Both the position numbers and the translations under genes were made by a program. The notes below the pieces were generated by a model. It did no database searches, was not told where the DNA came from, and saw nothing but the letters and a program-made list of their open reading frames with translations. Shown piece after piece: positions 23,052 through 35,220 of a stretch of DNA of 64,000 nt; position 1 is the first letter of the stretch, and each line of letters starts with the position of its first letter. Where the stretch lies: positions 22,015,619 through 22,079,618 of the forward strand of contig CM056550.1 in assembly GCA_029721515.1 (NCBI GenBank). Reading direction: 5' to 3'. This stretch comes from Synanceia verrucosa (taxonomy: Eukaryota; Chordata; Actinopteri; Perciformes; Synanceiidae).

Positions 23052-24429
23052 ACCCTGGAGGTGGTGGAAAACATCTATCAGTGATCAGTTTCTTTGTAAT
23101 CCTTCTTGTCATGAGGGTTCGGTTACAGATTGACCTGCAAACAGTCAAAACTTTAAATTTATATTGAAGCAAAATGATTTAAATTGGGAACTCGCCTTAT
23201 TACTGAATGCCGTTCAATTTTCCAGTAATCATTTGAGCGTGGTGCAAAGAAACATTGATTCTGTAATCAATATGTAACTTGAACACTCTTATTAATCAGC
23301 TCATCTGAGGAGATTAAGCTCCTGGTGGGCCCTAGATATCTAGTGCTGTGCTCCAAGCGCTCCATAGGCTATATTAGTAAATTGAAGTAGAAATCAATTA
23401 CAAGCACAGGAACAGAATGTCATGGTAAGCGAGGCTGCAGAGACGGATGTCATGAGATGATGAGTCTGCTCGTGCATGTTCAGACTGAGCTTTCTGTGAA
23501 GGCATTAACAGCATACAAATAAACATCTCATCATCTCTTTATGAGGCTGTGTGCTTTGACGTCTTCAGAAAATATGGTAAGCTGTTGGATTTTAGTGACT
23601 AAATATTAAACAGCAATGCACGTCTGGCTCCTGTGTTCAAGTCCACTTACAAATGTATAGATTTCTTTTTATTATTACTATATTTACAGGCATATTATCC
23701 CTTGAGGAGAACTAATAAACATCCTGTAATTCACTATGAAGTCTGCTTTGTTTGAATATAATATGCCATGTGTTTGCTGCTGCAGTACATTGCTGTGTGG
23801 TTGACATCTCAGCAGGAGTTATTGATAGTCTAATATTGAATCCAGATGATGCAGTGCAGCGGAGGCTTGTGATCTTTTTGTTTATCCCATCATGAGGCAC
23901 CATACATCTCCCGCACCCTGGAGTTCCCCATACAGAGAAATCCTAAATACAAACTGTTATTCACACATGTGAGTCCCCTCAGTGAGCTGTGCTTTTGCTC
24001 TAACGCTGCTGCTATTGAAGCTCCCTTTCCCTACACCCCGGGCCTCTTTGGATGCGACTGAGATAAATGAGATCAGTCATGCTGATGGAGCCTGAGCTGC
24101 AACAGCCTCTGAGAGATACAAAAACCTGTGACATGGCACAGGAATCCACATGGGAGACACTTCAGACACAGTCCCGCAGCACATTCATTTAACAAAAATC
24201 TCCCAAACTCTGCCAAGACTTGGAAATAACTTGCAGTGCTGTTGCCTCATTTCTGCCTCAGAGCAGAGTGGAGAAAATAGGAATAAACCATTTCTAGTAT
24301 CATTTCAGTGTCACAGAGTAATGTGTGTTTGTGCTGCATGGAGATACAGTAGTGTTTTTGTACACTGGCAATGGCTGCATTTGAACGCATCGTCCAGATT
24401 CTTGTCTGCAAGCTCCAGTCTTTTTGTTC

Positions 24430-24505
24430 AAAGTCAAAGTCAGCTTTATTGTCTATTCTGCATGTACAGGACATATAGAGGACTGAAATTCCGGTTCTCT
24501 CAAAT
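24430..24505 (+). repeat. Teleost retroposon-like fragment
   Basis: The sequence CAAAGTCAGCTTTATTGTC followed by CATGTACAGGACATA matches, from memory, a very common fish dispersed repeat tail. Family assignment is not attempted. Confidence 0.45.
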
Positions 24506-24632
24506 CTTTGTGTATGCAAAATAAAATAAAATCTCTTATTTTTAGGGCTGACGTAAAGGTAACTTAAGTGTTTTTCAATCTGGACCCTGTTTTCCCATGC
24601 TTTTGTGACTAATCTGGACAACAAGTTCCAGC

Positions 24633-24668
24633 TTTTGTACTTTTTCTTCTCCTAGAAAAAGTACAAAA
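24633..24668. repeat. Perfect 15-bp inverted repeat (hairpin)
   Basis: TTTTGTACTTTTTCT (24633-24647) and its exact reverse complement (24654-24668) are separated by 6 bases. Confidence 0.9.
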
Positions 24669-25161
24669 TGGGACAGCACTCAAAGTCAGAGTTTCTACTT
24701 ACTTTGGCAAATCCATTTTCCCCAAATTCACCAAGAATCAATTCTCTGACATCACACCACAATGGGAGAGAATATAAACAAATGTAAAGTACGTTTGCTT
24801 CTGTTTAATTAAGTTTATACACAGTATTATACAGTAAAACCTGTTTGTAGTTTTTTATAAAAATACATCACCATGTTGTCGGTAGTTGGCTCAGGTAAAC
24901 AATCTCTAAAAGATATCTTGTTTTTTATACCCACAGAGGAAAAACACTGGGGGATCTGCTGCTTCACAACAAGGACACAATAACAACAAGTGGACCAGAT
25001 CAAGCAAAAGGTAAGAAAGAAACTATTTTTTATTCCTCTATAGGACTCTTTCCATAATGCTGCAAAAACAAACACTTTAGCGAATAAAAGTTACATTGAT
25101 GTTGAGTTATTTCCCTCGCAAAAGTTTCTCTTGGACTAATTTCAGAAAATGTTATCACACT

Positions 25162-25186
25162 AAAAAAAAAAAAAAAAAAAAAAAAA
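25162..25186. repeat. Poly(A) tract
   Basis: An uninterrupted run of about 25 A, possibly the tail of an old retroposed copy. Confidence 0.85.
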
Positions 25187-25977
25187 GAGGTTACCCTTTA
25201 TTGATAGCGAGTTCAAGGATGATATTGCTTTCAGTACGTTTACCGTGAGTCACACATTGTGGGATGTTGAATAGCTTCAATTTATTGTACGCTTGAGTTC
25301 ATTATGTCATGAAAATATTCACAAGTGGAGTAGTAACCTCATCAGGAAAAGGACTAAACAATTCCATTACTTTGGAGTATTGATCAGTAGCCATGGCGAT
25401 GGATCCCATTCCCCTTAATATTTCCTCATCCCTCACCCATTATGACCCACCAACTGATATTCAAACCCATTTATCTTTCTGGTGTCTTCTCATTAAAGAA
25501 GTTAAACTCAATTTAAGGTGCATTAAAAAGAAGTCAGATACGTCTCAGCTACATTTTGACCCTTTTGACCTTGAGCGGTGCAGTGAACTGTTAGAAGATC
25601 ATGTCTGACAGAATGGGCAACATGCCATGAAGCCTTCTCTGATGGCAACATTTTCATAATGAACACATGTTTAACCAACAGTTTAGCAGTTAAAGGGGAA
25701 CTTCATTGAGTTTAGCTCACTTCCATAAGGAAGCAGATGGTCCCAATCAAAGCAGCAGAATCTGAGATATATTAACTTTTAGCACCTAATATATTCCAAA
25801 ACTTGGAATCCTACACTTTTCATATTTATAATACAATTGAAAAGTTCCTTTCCTGCTTGATTTCTCAAACTCATTCAACCACTTTTAAACTCATGCTCAT
25901 AAAGACTAGTTCTCCCTATAATGAGTAAATTGTTCTTTTTTGAGGCCCTTTAATATTATTTAATGCCAATGTAGATT

Positions 25978-26033
25978 CATATGTTCAATTCGAGTATAAT
26001 TCACATGTTCGAATACATATGTTCGAATACATA
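25978..26033. repeat. Short degenerate tandem repeat (unit about 16 bp)
   Basis: ACATGTTCGAATACAT is followed directly by ATGTTCGAATACATA, with a more diverged copy just upstream (ATATGTTCAATTCGAG). Confidence 0.6.
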
Positions 26034-28200
26034 ACCATACATACAAGCACCAGCACTGTAACAGGCCACATATTAATATCTGGTGTAACTGCTGCATTAA
26101 AATGTAAACGTGCCGTCAAGTAAACAGTTTTTTTTATGCCACAGTAAAAGTGTCCAATAGAGGGCAGTCTCAACACACAGAAGTGGTTCAACTAGTCTTC
26201 ATGGCTGCTGTGTCTTTTTTGTCACATTGCTACTCATTTTTCATTGTATTTATTTTTCACATTTACATGCATCTTTTGCATTACCCCACAGAGTTATTTA
26301 TATTTTGATCAGTCTATTGGATAAATGAGTGATTTTGGACTGGTGCTTAGGAATCAAAGTGTACTGAGTTTTTACTGTGTAGTTTTTTCAGGGTGTCTTT
26401 GTGTTTTTTTAAGTAGATTCCTTGCATTACATTGCATTTGTGAATATATTAGGTGTATTTTGAGAGCCGAATAAGAAAGGAGAGGATTTGTTCTGCATTC
26501 TCTATGTGTCCCCTGTTGTCAGAGGCCTACTGTGGGAACGCTGACATGTGTGCGCGTGTTTTTATCCTGAAATGACAGGTTATGGAAATACATTTACCTT
26601 GGTATACACACATTGTGTTTCGCTATGTTTGAAAGAGAATTTGTAGCTGCTGCCAAAGATTCCACCGCCACACTGAGGTAGAGAGTGCGGATCAGCATTT
26701 CTTCTGCAGTAATAAGCGAGGAATTCAGACTTTCCTGAAAAGCGGATTTTGGAGTTGCAAGTTGTTCTGCGCATTAACTCTGAGTGGCATCGTTAACAAG
26801 ACTCTGTCTTGTTTACAGTAGTTTAAAAATCAAGCAGTCTCTCACCTCACTCACGCACAGGTAAACACATATAGCTGCACTCACAAACATATGCCCACTG
26901 CACAAATGCATGCACATAGACACACATATATGTGCTTCTCCTTTTCAGAAGAATTTTGGATTAAAAGAGAAAAACACTGATGCCTTCATGACTGCCTCTC
27001 AATTTCACTTTCAAATTGATATTTCAAAAGCTTTTATCATCATAGTCTCAAGCAAAATGCTCCTCACGAAGGATCTTTAATGCTGAGGAAAGATAAATAG
27101 GATTTGGAATTCATAAACCTTCATTCATAAGTGTTCTTGCCATCATTATACCATGAAGAAGTCTGCAGTAAAGAGCAAAACAAGTATCTTTGACTTTATA
27201 TCCCTGCTTGGTTACACATGTCACTACGCCAAATAGAGATAGCAAGGTAATTACATGTCTCGGCTTGAGAATAGTGCATGTATCAAAGAGGCTAATTTGA
27301 ATGAGGAATCCAAATCATGCAGTGTAATTAAGCAGTGTGTAGCCTCATGCATAATGCAGCATTTAGCTATTGACTAAATACCTGATAAATAAGTGTGGGT
27401 GTGAAAGTTGATATGTTTGTCATACTCCAAGCAATCCCAATGAACGGCATTAATTTGCCTCCATATGTGCTCGACTAGGGATCGCTCCCACCCGCAAACT
27501 GAACCTTGACCTTTGGCTGAGGAGGAGTTTTAGAGACAAAACAATGGTGATGTCAGTCTGAGTGGCAGCTGCAGGTCAAGGGGGGGAGGGATGAGGCCGT
27601 CCCACGCATGACCACACAGAAGTGACGGCCCGGCCCCGGCCTCTGCTTGGAGCCTGGGAAAGAAAGTGACAGGAAACGTACGTGCCATTTCAAACCCGTT
27701 GTTGTTTACTTGACTTGGTTTTTTTTGCAGTTTTCAGCTCAAGTCCTGACTTTTTTCACAGAAAATATGACACGGTGCTGTTACCGCCTGTCAAAGCCAA
27801 CTGTTTTTATCTGATGAGCCCTTTTATTCTCCTCAGAGCCACACCTGCTTATGAGACCACTTGTACATTCAGGAGCACCAAACAAGGAATTTTCCAAGTG
27901 GCCTAGCTTAGGGATTCCTCCTCCTCCCTCCTTGTCCTGTTTCTCCTCTCAACCACCACCACCATCAGCTGGTTTTCTCCTCCTCCTCCTCCATCATCTC
28001 TCTCCTATGGCACTCTCCAGATCCCACCCTGATTTTCTCCTCACCTCAACACCCCCACCCCTCTCTTCCTCCCTCCCTCCTGCTTCACTTTCTACCAAAG
28101 GAACAGATGGGGTTTAACTCGGGGGGAATGATGGTTGGCTATGAACAGTCCCTTACTTAACTGGGGGGAAGGGTGTCACACTTTGTGTTACATGCCAGTC

Positions 28201-28225
28201 TGTGTGTGTGTGTGTGTGTGTGTGT
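28201..28225. repeat. (TG)n microsatellite
   Basis: Pure TG dinucleotide run. Confidence 0.95.
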
Positions 28226-29646
28226 CCAGGTTTCACTTTCAGCCTTGATTTGGGCCATTTTTTTTATGTTATAGATCTCATTTGAACTGTAGAAACATAG
28301 AATTTGTTTAAAAAAAAGAGTAGAAAATAAGAATTAAGATTTGACTCTGCCGCATGAACACAAAATTAACAATATATACTAATAGTCAAACAGTCCTGCT
28401 TTTAAAAAATGTATATTTGACACTCTGCTCTTGCTCCAGCATGCAGTCGTGTTGTGTTCAACCTTAGCTCTTAAATAAAGTTTACTACCAGTCTAGATTT
28501 GAGGGATAATTCTGGTTTATTACAACTAGGATTTTATATTTGTATTGTATTGTAAACTAATAGCATTTTACTCACTCAGATCAGGGTTCATGGTGATGCT
28601 GCTCAAAAGAAGGCAAGAAGAAAATGCACACTTATGCTCGTTAAGATTTTACAGCAAACCTTCACAACAAACTAATCTGGAAGAGAAAATGAAGGTGAAC
28701 TGTCAGTTGTATGTGTCCCAAACCTGGTTTAACTGTAAAGTACCAAACACACTGTAGCTCCACAGTTTTCCTGTGCAGAGATTTTTGGGATTTTCACTTT
28801 TTTTTGTTGCACTCAGTTTGGATTTCAAATGAGACCATTCTCCCATGAAAAACAACAGGATCAGTCGTTTCAGCACATTGCCAGAAACAACATTTGTTAA
28901 CTAATGTTCTGGTGACCTCTAGTAGTAATTATGACTCTTGTCCATCTGGAGCAAAGAAGAAAGTAGTTTGACATCATTATAATAAAACAACAAATCTGTT
29001 TCCTGTTTGTCACTTAAAATCAGCCAAGTGGTTATTATTGTAACCATGGCGACGATGGTCCCCTAACCTTAATGAAATAGCAATCTGACCCTGACAACAT
29101 ATTTTAACCCAAACCATGATAATAATAATAATGATGATAATAATTCATCAGTTTTATATTGCGCTTTTCATTAAAAGACACTTAACAAAGAAAAACACAA
29201 AAGACAGACAGAAGAAACGGATAAAAATGTTATTGCAGGTTAAATGCTTGTTGAAAAAGGTATGTTTGTTTTGAACTGTGATTTAAATGAGTGTAGTGAT
29301 TCGGAGGCACAGATCTTTGCCTAACCCTAACCAAGTTGTTTTTCTGCCTAAAGTAGGACTGTAGTCAAATCCAACTTAATCAAGTCCAAGTTAAGACCAA
29401 GTCTGAATCTGGTTCAAGGCGATAACAGGCAATGGTTAGGATGGTCAGTAGTGATTAAGGGGTTAAGGGGTACAGAAATAATCTGTAAACAATATTGATC
29501 TGTCTTTTAACATCAGATTAGTCAAATAGAATGCATTTTTTTCTGCACAATTGATCCCAAATCATCAATTAATCAATCAATCAATAGCTGAGACTTAAAA
29601 CAAGTTGAGTTCTCAGCCCCAGCCTAGTACTTTTATCAATAGTTTT

Positions 29647-29687
29647 CTATCTATCTATCGATCTATCGATCTATCGATCGATCGATG
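29647..29687. repeat. (CTAT)n/(CGAT)n compound microsatellite
   Basis: CTAT repeats change gradually to CGAT repeats, giving a locally palindromic ATCGAT-rich tract. Confidence 0.9.
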
Positions 29688-32600
29688 CAAACCTTAACCA
29701 TATCAGCATTTCTAACAATCTGCTTGTGTTCCTTGCCTGATCAGACTTTGTTGTAGAGATGTTACCATGTTCTCAGATCTCATCAGGTAAGCTGGTATGT
29801 TGCTCTCACTCGGTTCTGTGGCGGCTTCGGCTCTCTCTGAGCTCCCCATGCTTGCTTGCCACCCTTAACAAGGCCTCCAGCTCACACAGAGACTAGACCA
29901 GCCTCTCACACAGACACTGGACACAGTGAAAGACTGTCACTCTCACATATTCTATTCTGGGAAAGCCTCACAACATTTTGACACATTTGCTCTGCAGTTT
30001 TAAAAAAAAAAAGCATGTAACATGTTTCAATCCTGTGATGCATGACGAAACACATAGCAATGTGAAGTATCCATTTCTGTATTTGTCAGTGAGCATGTAG
30101 TCGGAACGTAATCGAAAAGCCTCCTCCTTTCCCTGTGTGTTTTTCTTAAATATACATGTTACACCATCCTGTGCTCATGAAAGATGCATTTCCAGACGTC
30201 TCTCTCCGCTCAACACAAACAGCGGGATAGTTGTTTTGCAGCACCACAGCTGAAACCTATTTGAAAATAGACCTCATAGTTGTTCCTCTCCAAACAGCTG
30301 CCATTATTCATGAATGTCAGCTACGGGATGTATTTCATATGTCAGTGTCAGAGGGATTATATTATGTTACAACCTCTGGCTGCTGTTGGTAACGGCTTTT
30401 TTTCATGTGCCAAACAGTGCATCAGTAAAATAAACATTGCATGCTTTTCACCTTGAAGGATGTGGTTCGGATTCGAACCTAGACTCCAGGAAGTGAGAGA
30501 ATTACGTCTTTAGAGGGGGAAGCTCTCCCCTCTTTAATGTTCATGCATTACATTTTGGAATACTCAATAGGCAGGAATCTTTCTGGGAGCTGGAGTTTGA
30601 GATTTGGCTCCCTCCCATGTAGGTCACACCTTATTATGGCGAATTTAAAAGTTCTCGCCATGACTCTGTTTAGAAAATGAGAAGGAGGTCCCCTGTGTGC
30701 ATGTGTGTCACGGATTTAAACGGTACCGTTTCACCTCCTTTCTGGAGCGTTTTGTTTGATCTAAATGAGAACCGGGAGAAAAGTGGAACAGTTCGTGAAG
30801 GAGCAGTGAGAAATCGGGACTGACGTTGCCACCTCACAACCCTGAAATTGTGCGGAGTAGTTGTGCCAGTCTCTTTGTTTGGAGATTAATGTTGCGTCAG
30901 TCACATTCTTTGTGTGAGGGACACTAGCCAAACTGCATGGTGAAATCTAGCTACTCCAGAAAAACACCCATTCTGATGCAGAGGAAAATGGGAGAGCAAC
31001 ATTTGGAGAGAATCATAAATTTATCTGACATGCATGGCTGTCCCGCTGTTATGAGCTATTGATATTCTGCCAGTCAAAGCTTGCCATTTGTGGCATCATC
31101 AACCTCTGTGTTTTAACTTTCTGTGCGTGTCTTTGTATGTAGGTGGTTGTGTTGAGCGGCCGCGCACACACAACTCCGAATTAGGAGGCCCCTCTTTCTT
31201 TCTATTTTTTCCCTCTTTTCTGCAGGCTTTGCTCAGGGGCATGACACATTTCTGAGGGGCTTTGGATCCCCTAGCCTGATAATTCCTTCAATTATTCAAT
31301 GGTTGGCTGGCAGATGAAGTGAGGCCATGAATAAAGCAAATCTGTGGGCATATGAGCTCTGACAATACAAACACACTATTAGCACTCATTTCCTCTGCTC
31401 GTCCTTGAAGATGCACCAGCTGAAAATGGGGCGCTGCAAGCAGGGGTTAGTGATTAAACACAGAGATCACTGAATCAACTACCTGCACATTCAAGCTCAA
31501 ACAACTAAAGTCGAATCGCAGCAAAGCTCTTATAGGAGTGAACTTACTGCTGCTTAGCAGGTCAGCTCTTTCTTTCACTCTCTGCATAGGTATTTTCCAG
31601 CATCAGGGTAATGCTTAAATGCTTAACATGCATCAGATTATAACTCCTTTCTCACAGAGAGGTGCCACTCTAGCAACAGAGCCATGGCTCCCATTAAACA
31701 CCCCCGTCACCCCCTCCTCTGACTCAGTGCAGTCAACTGTAGGACGAAAGCAAAAGCGTTGGTGCTGTGCTCCACCCTAATGAAGTTGTAGGTCTTGTTC
31801 CTCGCTGCGCTCTGCTGGAGAAACAAAGCTAATCATAGTGAGAGCAGCCACAGACTGCTACAACAGAGGGACCAGGTGCTTGTTCTTTTTTTTTCCTCTT
31901 TCTTCTTTTCCTTTTTTCCACCGAGCACCTGCCTTTAACCATCTGCACCTGCTGTCTGTAATAAGACAAAGGTGCAGAACTCGCAGCACTCCAAGGGTGT
32001 ATGATGGGATGGCGCGATTGATTGTGATGATTCCTCAAAGACACACAGTGCGGATGCATCTCTTATCTCCTCGTATGAATCCTCTGACAGAGAGGAAAAA
32101 CAAAAGTCTGACTCAACACTGACCCTCTTTGTTGCCCTGACAGGAAACCGAACAGCATATTCTGCATCTTACATAAGATCAAACCACTGCTGTGCACAGG
32201 CAGCACTGTCAGACAGCTTTAGATTGGTGTTGCATGTATTAGGAAACCCTGGCCTTTTTTTTTGTGCTCCTGCAACGTCCCATTGTTACATGATTTTAAT
32301 CTCCTCACCAGCAGACTCCTGATGTATTTGGTTCACAGGAAGGTCAAGGACGAACCAAACGCCCCACCCTCTTCCTGCAACAAAGCTTGAGAGGAAAAAA
32401 AACTGTCAATAACTCAGAGCTGCCACACCCACTCCCACTTAGAAGAGAAAGCTTCACCTCGTGGTTCACTGTCTCTCACGAACACATCATGGTATTTAAT
32501 AACATAGGTGTTCAGGTCATGAATCAACTTCAAAAAAGTACTTTTTTTCTATTTCATAGCCTCAGTGTTTCTTTGGAATGAGAAACTGTATCTTTTTATT

Positions 32601-34740
32601 GGGAATGCAATCAAACTTCTATTGCCTGAATATTCTTATGGCCTTCAAAACCCAAATAGCTGAATGAACGAACCCACAGAAAATCCAAATCGAACAGAAA
32701 TGAATAAAACAGCGTCTTCTTTTGAATATGGGATACAATTGAAGATGAAACTATGCGCCACCCTGCACTTCAGTCTCTCACTCCACTGCCGTCTCTTTGA
32801 TTTGCAAGGTAGAAAAAGCTGTGCACCTGTGGGGAGCATAAGAGGTGATGGTGATGGTGATGGTGGTGATGGAGAGGGGATGGAGGGGGCTGCAGGTTGT
32901 GAGCGACCGCCAGCTTACTTGAGTGTCTATCCACCTTGGCCTGCTGCTGCTGCCTCATAGCAGTGCCAGACTCTGCTCTTCCAGATAAACAAATGCTAGA
33001 CAAATTTCTCTTTGTTAAACCTGTGTCGACTGCTGCATAATAATGAAGGCTGGTGCTGCCAGAGCGTGTGTCCAGCCAGTAATGATGCTCCTGTCTGAAG
33101 AGAGGACAATAAGGAAGGAATGTATTCACGCAGGCGGACCCCTCTGCTGCTCTGTACATTCTTTTCTATCTGGACTTGTCTTGGCTTTGGCGTTAATGCG
33201 CTTTTGTAAACACAGTTAGTCCAGTCACTCCACATCATTATCCTCGAATGTATTCCTTGCAGATCTGGGATGCAGTCCAGGGCATCATTTATTACTATTC
33301 ATTTTATTTTGGCCATGACTTATCATTCAACTGACTCTGATATCATGACATTGAGCCTCTCAAGCTTGTTTGCATGTAAATTGCTGCAGAGTAAAAATAA
33401 ATCTCAACACCGCTAGACAAAATGCCAAATCTGGTGATCTTATGCTAGATATCAGTCTGGGCTCTGGCTCCAACAGGCCCCCTTTCCTGATAGAAACAAT
33501 AAGCAACATTAAGCTATGCTTCTTTAAAAATCCTCATCTTAAAAACATCTCTGCTGTTCTCTGTGGACTCTCCCTAATTATGCATGGAAAATGTCTGAGG
33601 GCTGTGGGGGGAGGAGGTGAGGAAGGCTGGCTAGCAGAGGACTTTGTGTGGCTTGAGTGCACTGCTGAAGGCAGCCAAAGTCTACTTTGATACCTGGCAG
33701 CTGGATCTCACCAGTTCCAGATTAAAATTACTCTCAGAATATCATGAAATCATTACGACTGGCAAATTGGCCACATCACAAGGTTACTGTGATAATGAGG
33801 ACAGGACAACGAGATAAGCCGCTGTAGTGAGATTCAAATGTGACGTATAGTTACCTTACAGGACCACATCTCGTATTCTGGAGGGCGACTTCCTTCAAGA
33901 GGTCGCATCCAATTAAACAAACAAGAGGAATGTAGGATTCTCCTCCATGTGGAACATGCAAAGAGGCAATTCCCAGCCCGGTGTAAAAATGCAAAGACTG
34001 TCCGCGAGAATTTGATCATTTGAAATTCTCTTCACTCATGTATGCAATGTAATCTTAGTCAAATATGTACGTAATGGGACGAGTAAAGAAAGCTAGCACA
34101 CTGCACACTGAGAAAAAGCACGTCTTTAGCAGCCATGCATTTGATAAATGCCACATTCCTGGAGAAAGAAATGGGATCTGGACTACATTAGACTTACACC
34201 TTTAATCCCTTCAGCCTATACATGAAATGAAATTCTGCAATTCATTTTATTCAAACTTCTCCGCTTATATAGTATACAGTTATGGAAGAAGTTGTCAGCT
34301 CCTTCACTTAAAGCTTCATCAATCAATGTTTTTATATTAAATGACTTTATGTGATGTCGAGGGGCTTGCTCCTGTAGCAGTCACCAGCGATCAGCTGTTG
34401 GTGGAGAGCAAAGCAGAACTTAATAGAGTGTATAGTGAAGTAACGTTCATCAGGTGGACAGAAATAAATAGACTGTAAATAGACTGTGTGCTAACAAGTT
34501 TGCCATGTGAACTTGAAAGATATACTGATATCATGTTTAACATGTTAGTGTTATTTGTCATATATGTAGTTGTTTGGTTTACAACTATATCACAAATTAC
34601 AAATTTGTCTCACAAGGCCTTACTGTTCAGGGTGGAGACAGATTATTGACAGATTTATTTGGAGGTGCATAGTTCACAGTTTTCTGTCCCTATTTCTATT
34701 TGTTAAAAAGTGGTTACCACTGATGGAAACCAAAGACAAA

Positions 34741-35220
34741 GGTTATATCCGAAATTCCATACTACATACTCAATATGTGTACTATGATTCAACATACTTT
34801 TGAGTAAATAAATGTAGTATGCATCTTTTCCGACGCACCGCTTAGTACGGAAGTGACGCAACTGGAGACGCGTAACCGTAGTAACCCCAACATCGCCTCT
34901 ATCCGCAATCTGCGATATTAATACATTTAATAATAATAATCTAATAATATATCCTTGATATGCATCTGATAAGAAGCCACACAATAATTATTAAATGAAG
35001 CCATCGTCCGTTGTGTTGTTGTTGTCACCGCTGCATTGCATTGTGGGACATTAATGCGGGCATAGTGTCCAGTGCCTGCATACTATAATATTTACCAAAA
35101 ATACGATGCACCTCACGTACTATTAGGGTTCAAGTTTTCAGACATACGAAAAAATCTCACATACTGTTTTAGCATACTCAATAGCATATGTATGTTGTAT
35201 GGAATTTCAGACGCAGCCAA
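34741..35220. mobile_element. MITE-like DNA transposon remnant
   Basis: The left end reads GAAATTCCATACTACATACT (34751 on). The right end, reverse-complemented, reads GGCTGCGTCTGAAATTCC then ATACAACATAC. This gives imperfect terminal inverted repeats of about 30 bases around a non-coding interior of about 480 bases. Both flanks carry CCAAAGA, a possible target-site duplication. No transposase is encoded. The GCTGCGTC-AAATTCCATAC terminus resembles known teleost non-autonomous elements. Confidence 0.65.

Larger units (their letters stand above)
23052..34740. other. Gene desert, first part
   Basis: No ORF here resembles a known protein or has supporting splice sites. It holds simple repeats, a retroposon-like fragment near 24430-24500, and non-repetitive AT-rich DNA. 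The stretch 27240-27400, with several TAAT/ATTA cores and an ATGCATAAT, looks like a possible conserved regulatory element. That is a guess from composition only. Confidence 0.5.

Noticed and set aside
32770..33159. 129-codon minus-strand open frame with a poly-His run
   Set aside because: The His run is the minus-strand reading of a (GATGGT)n-like simple repeat at about 32845-32875; no family resemblance.
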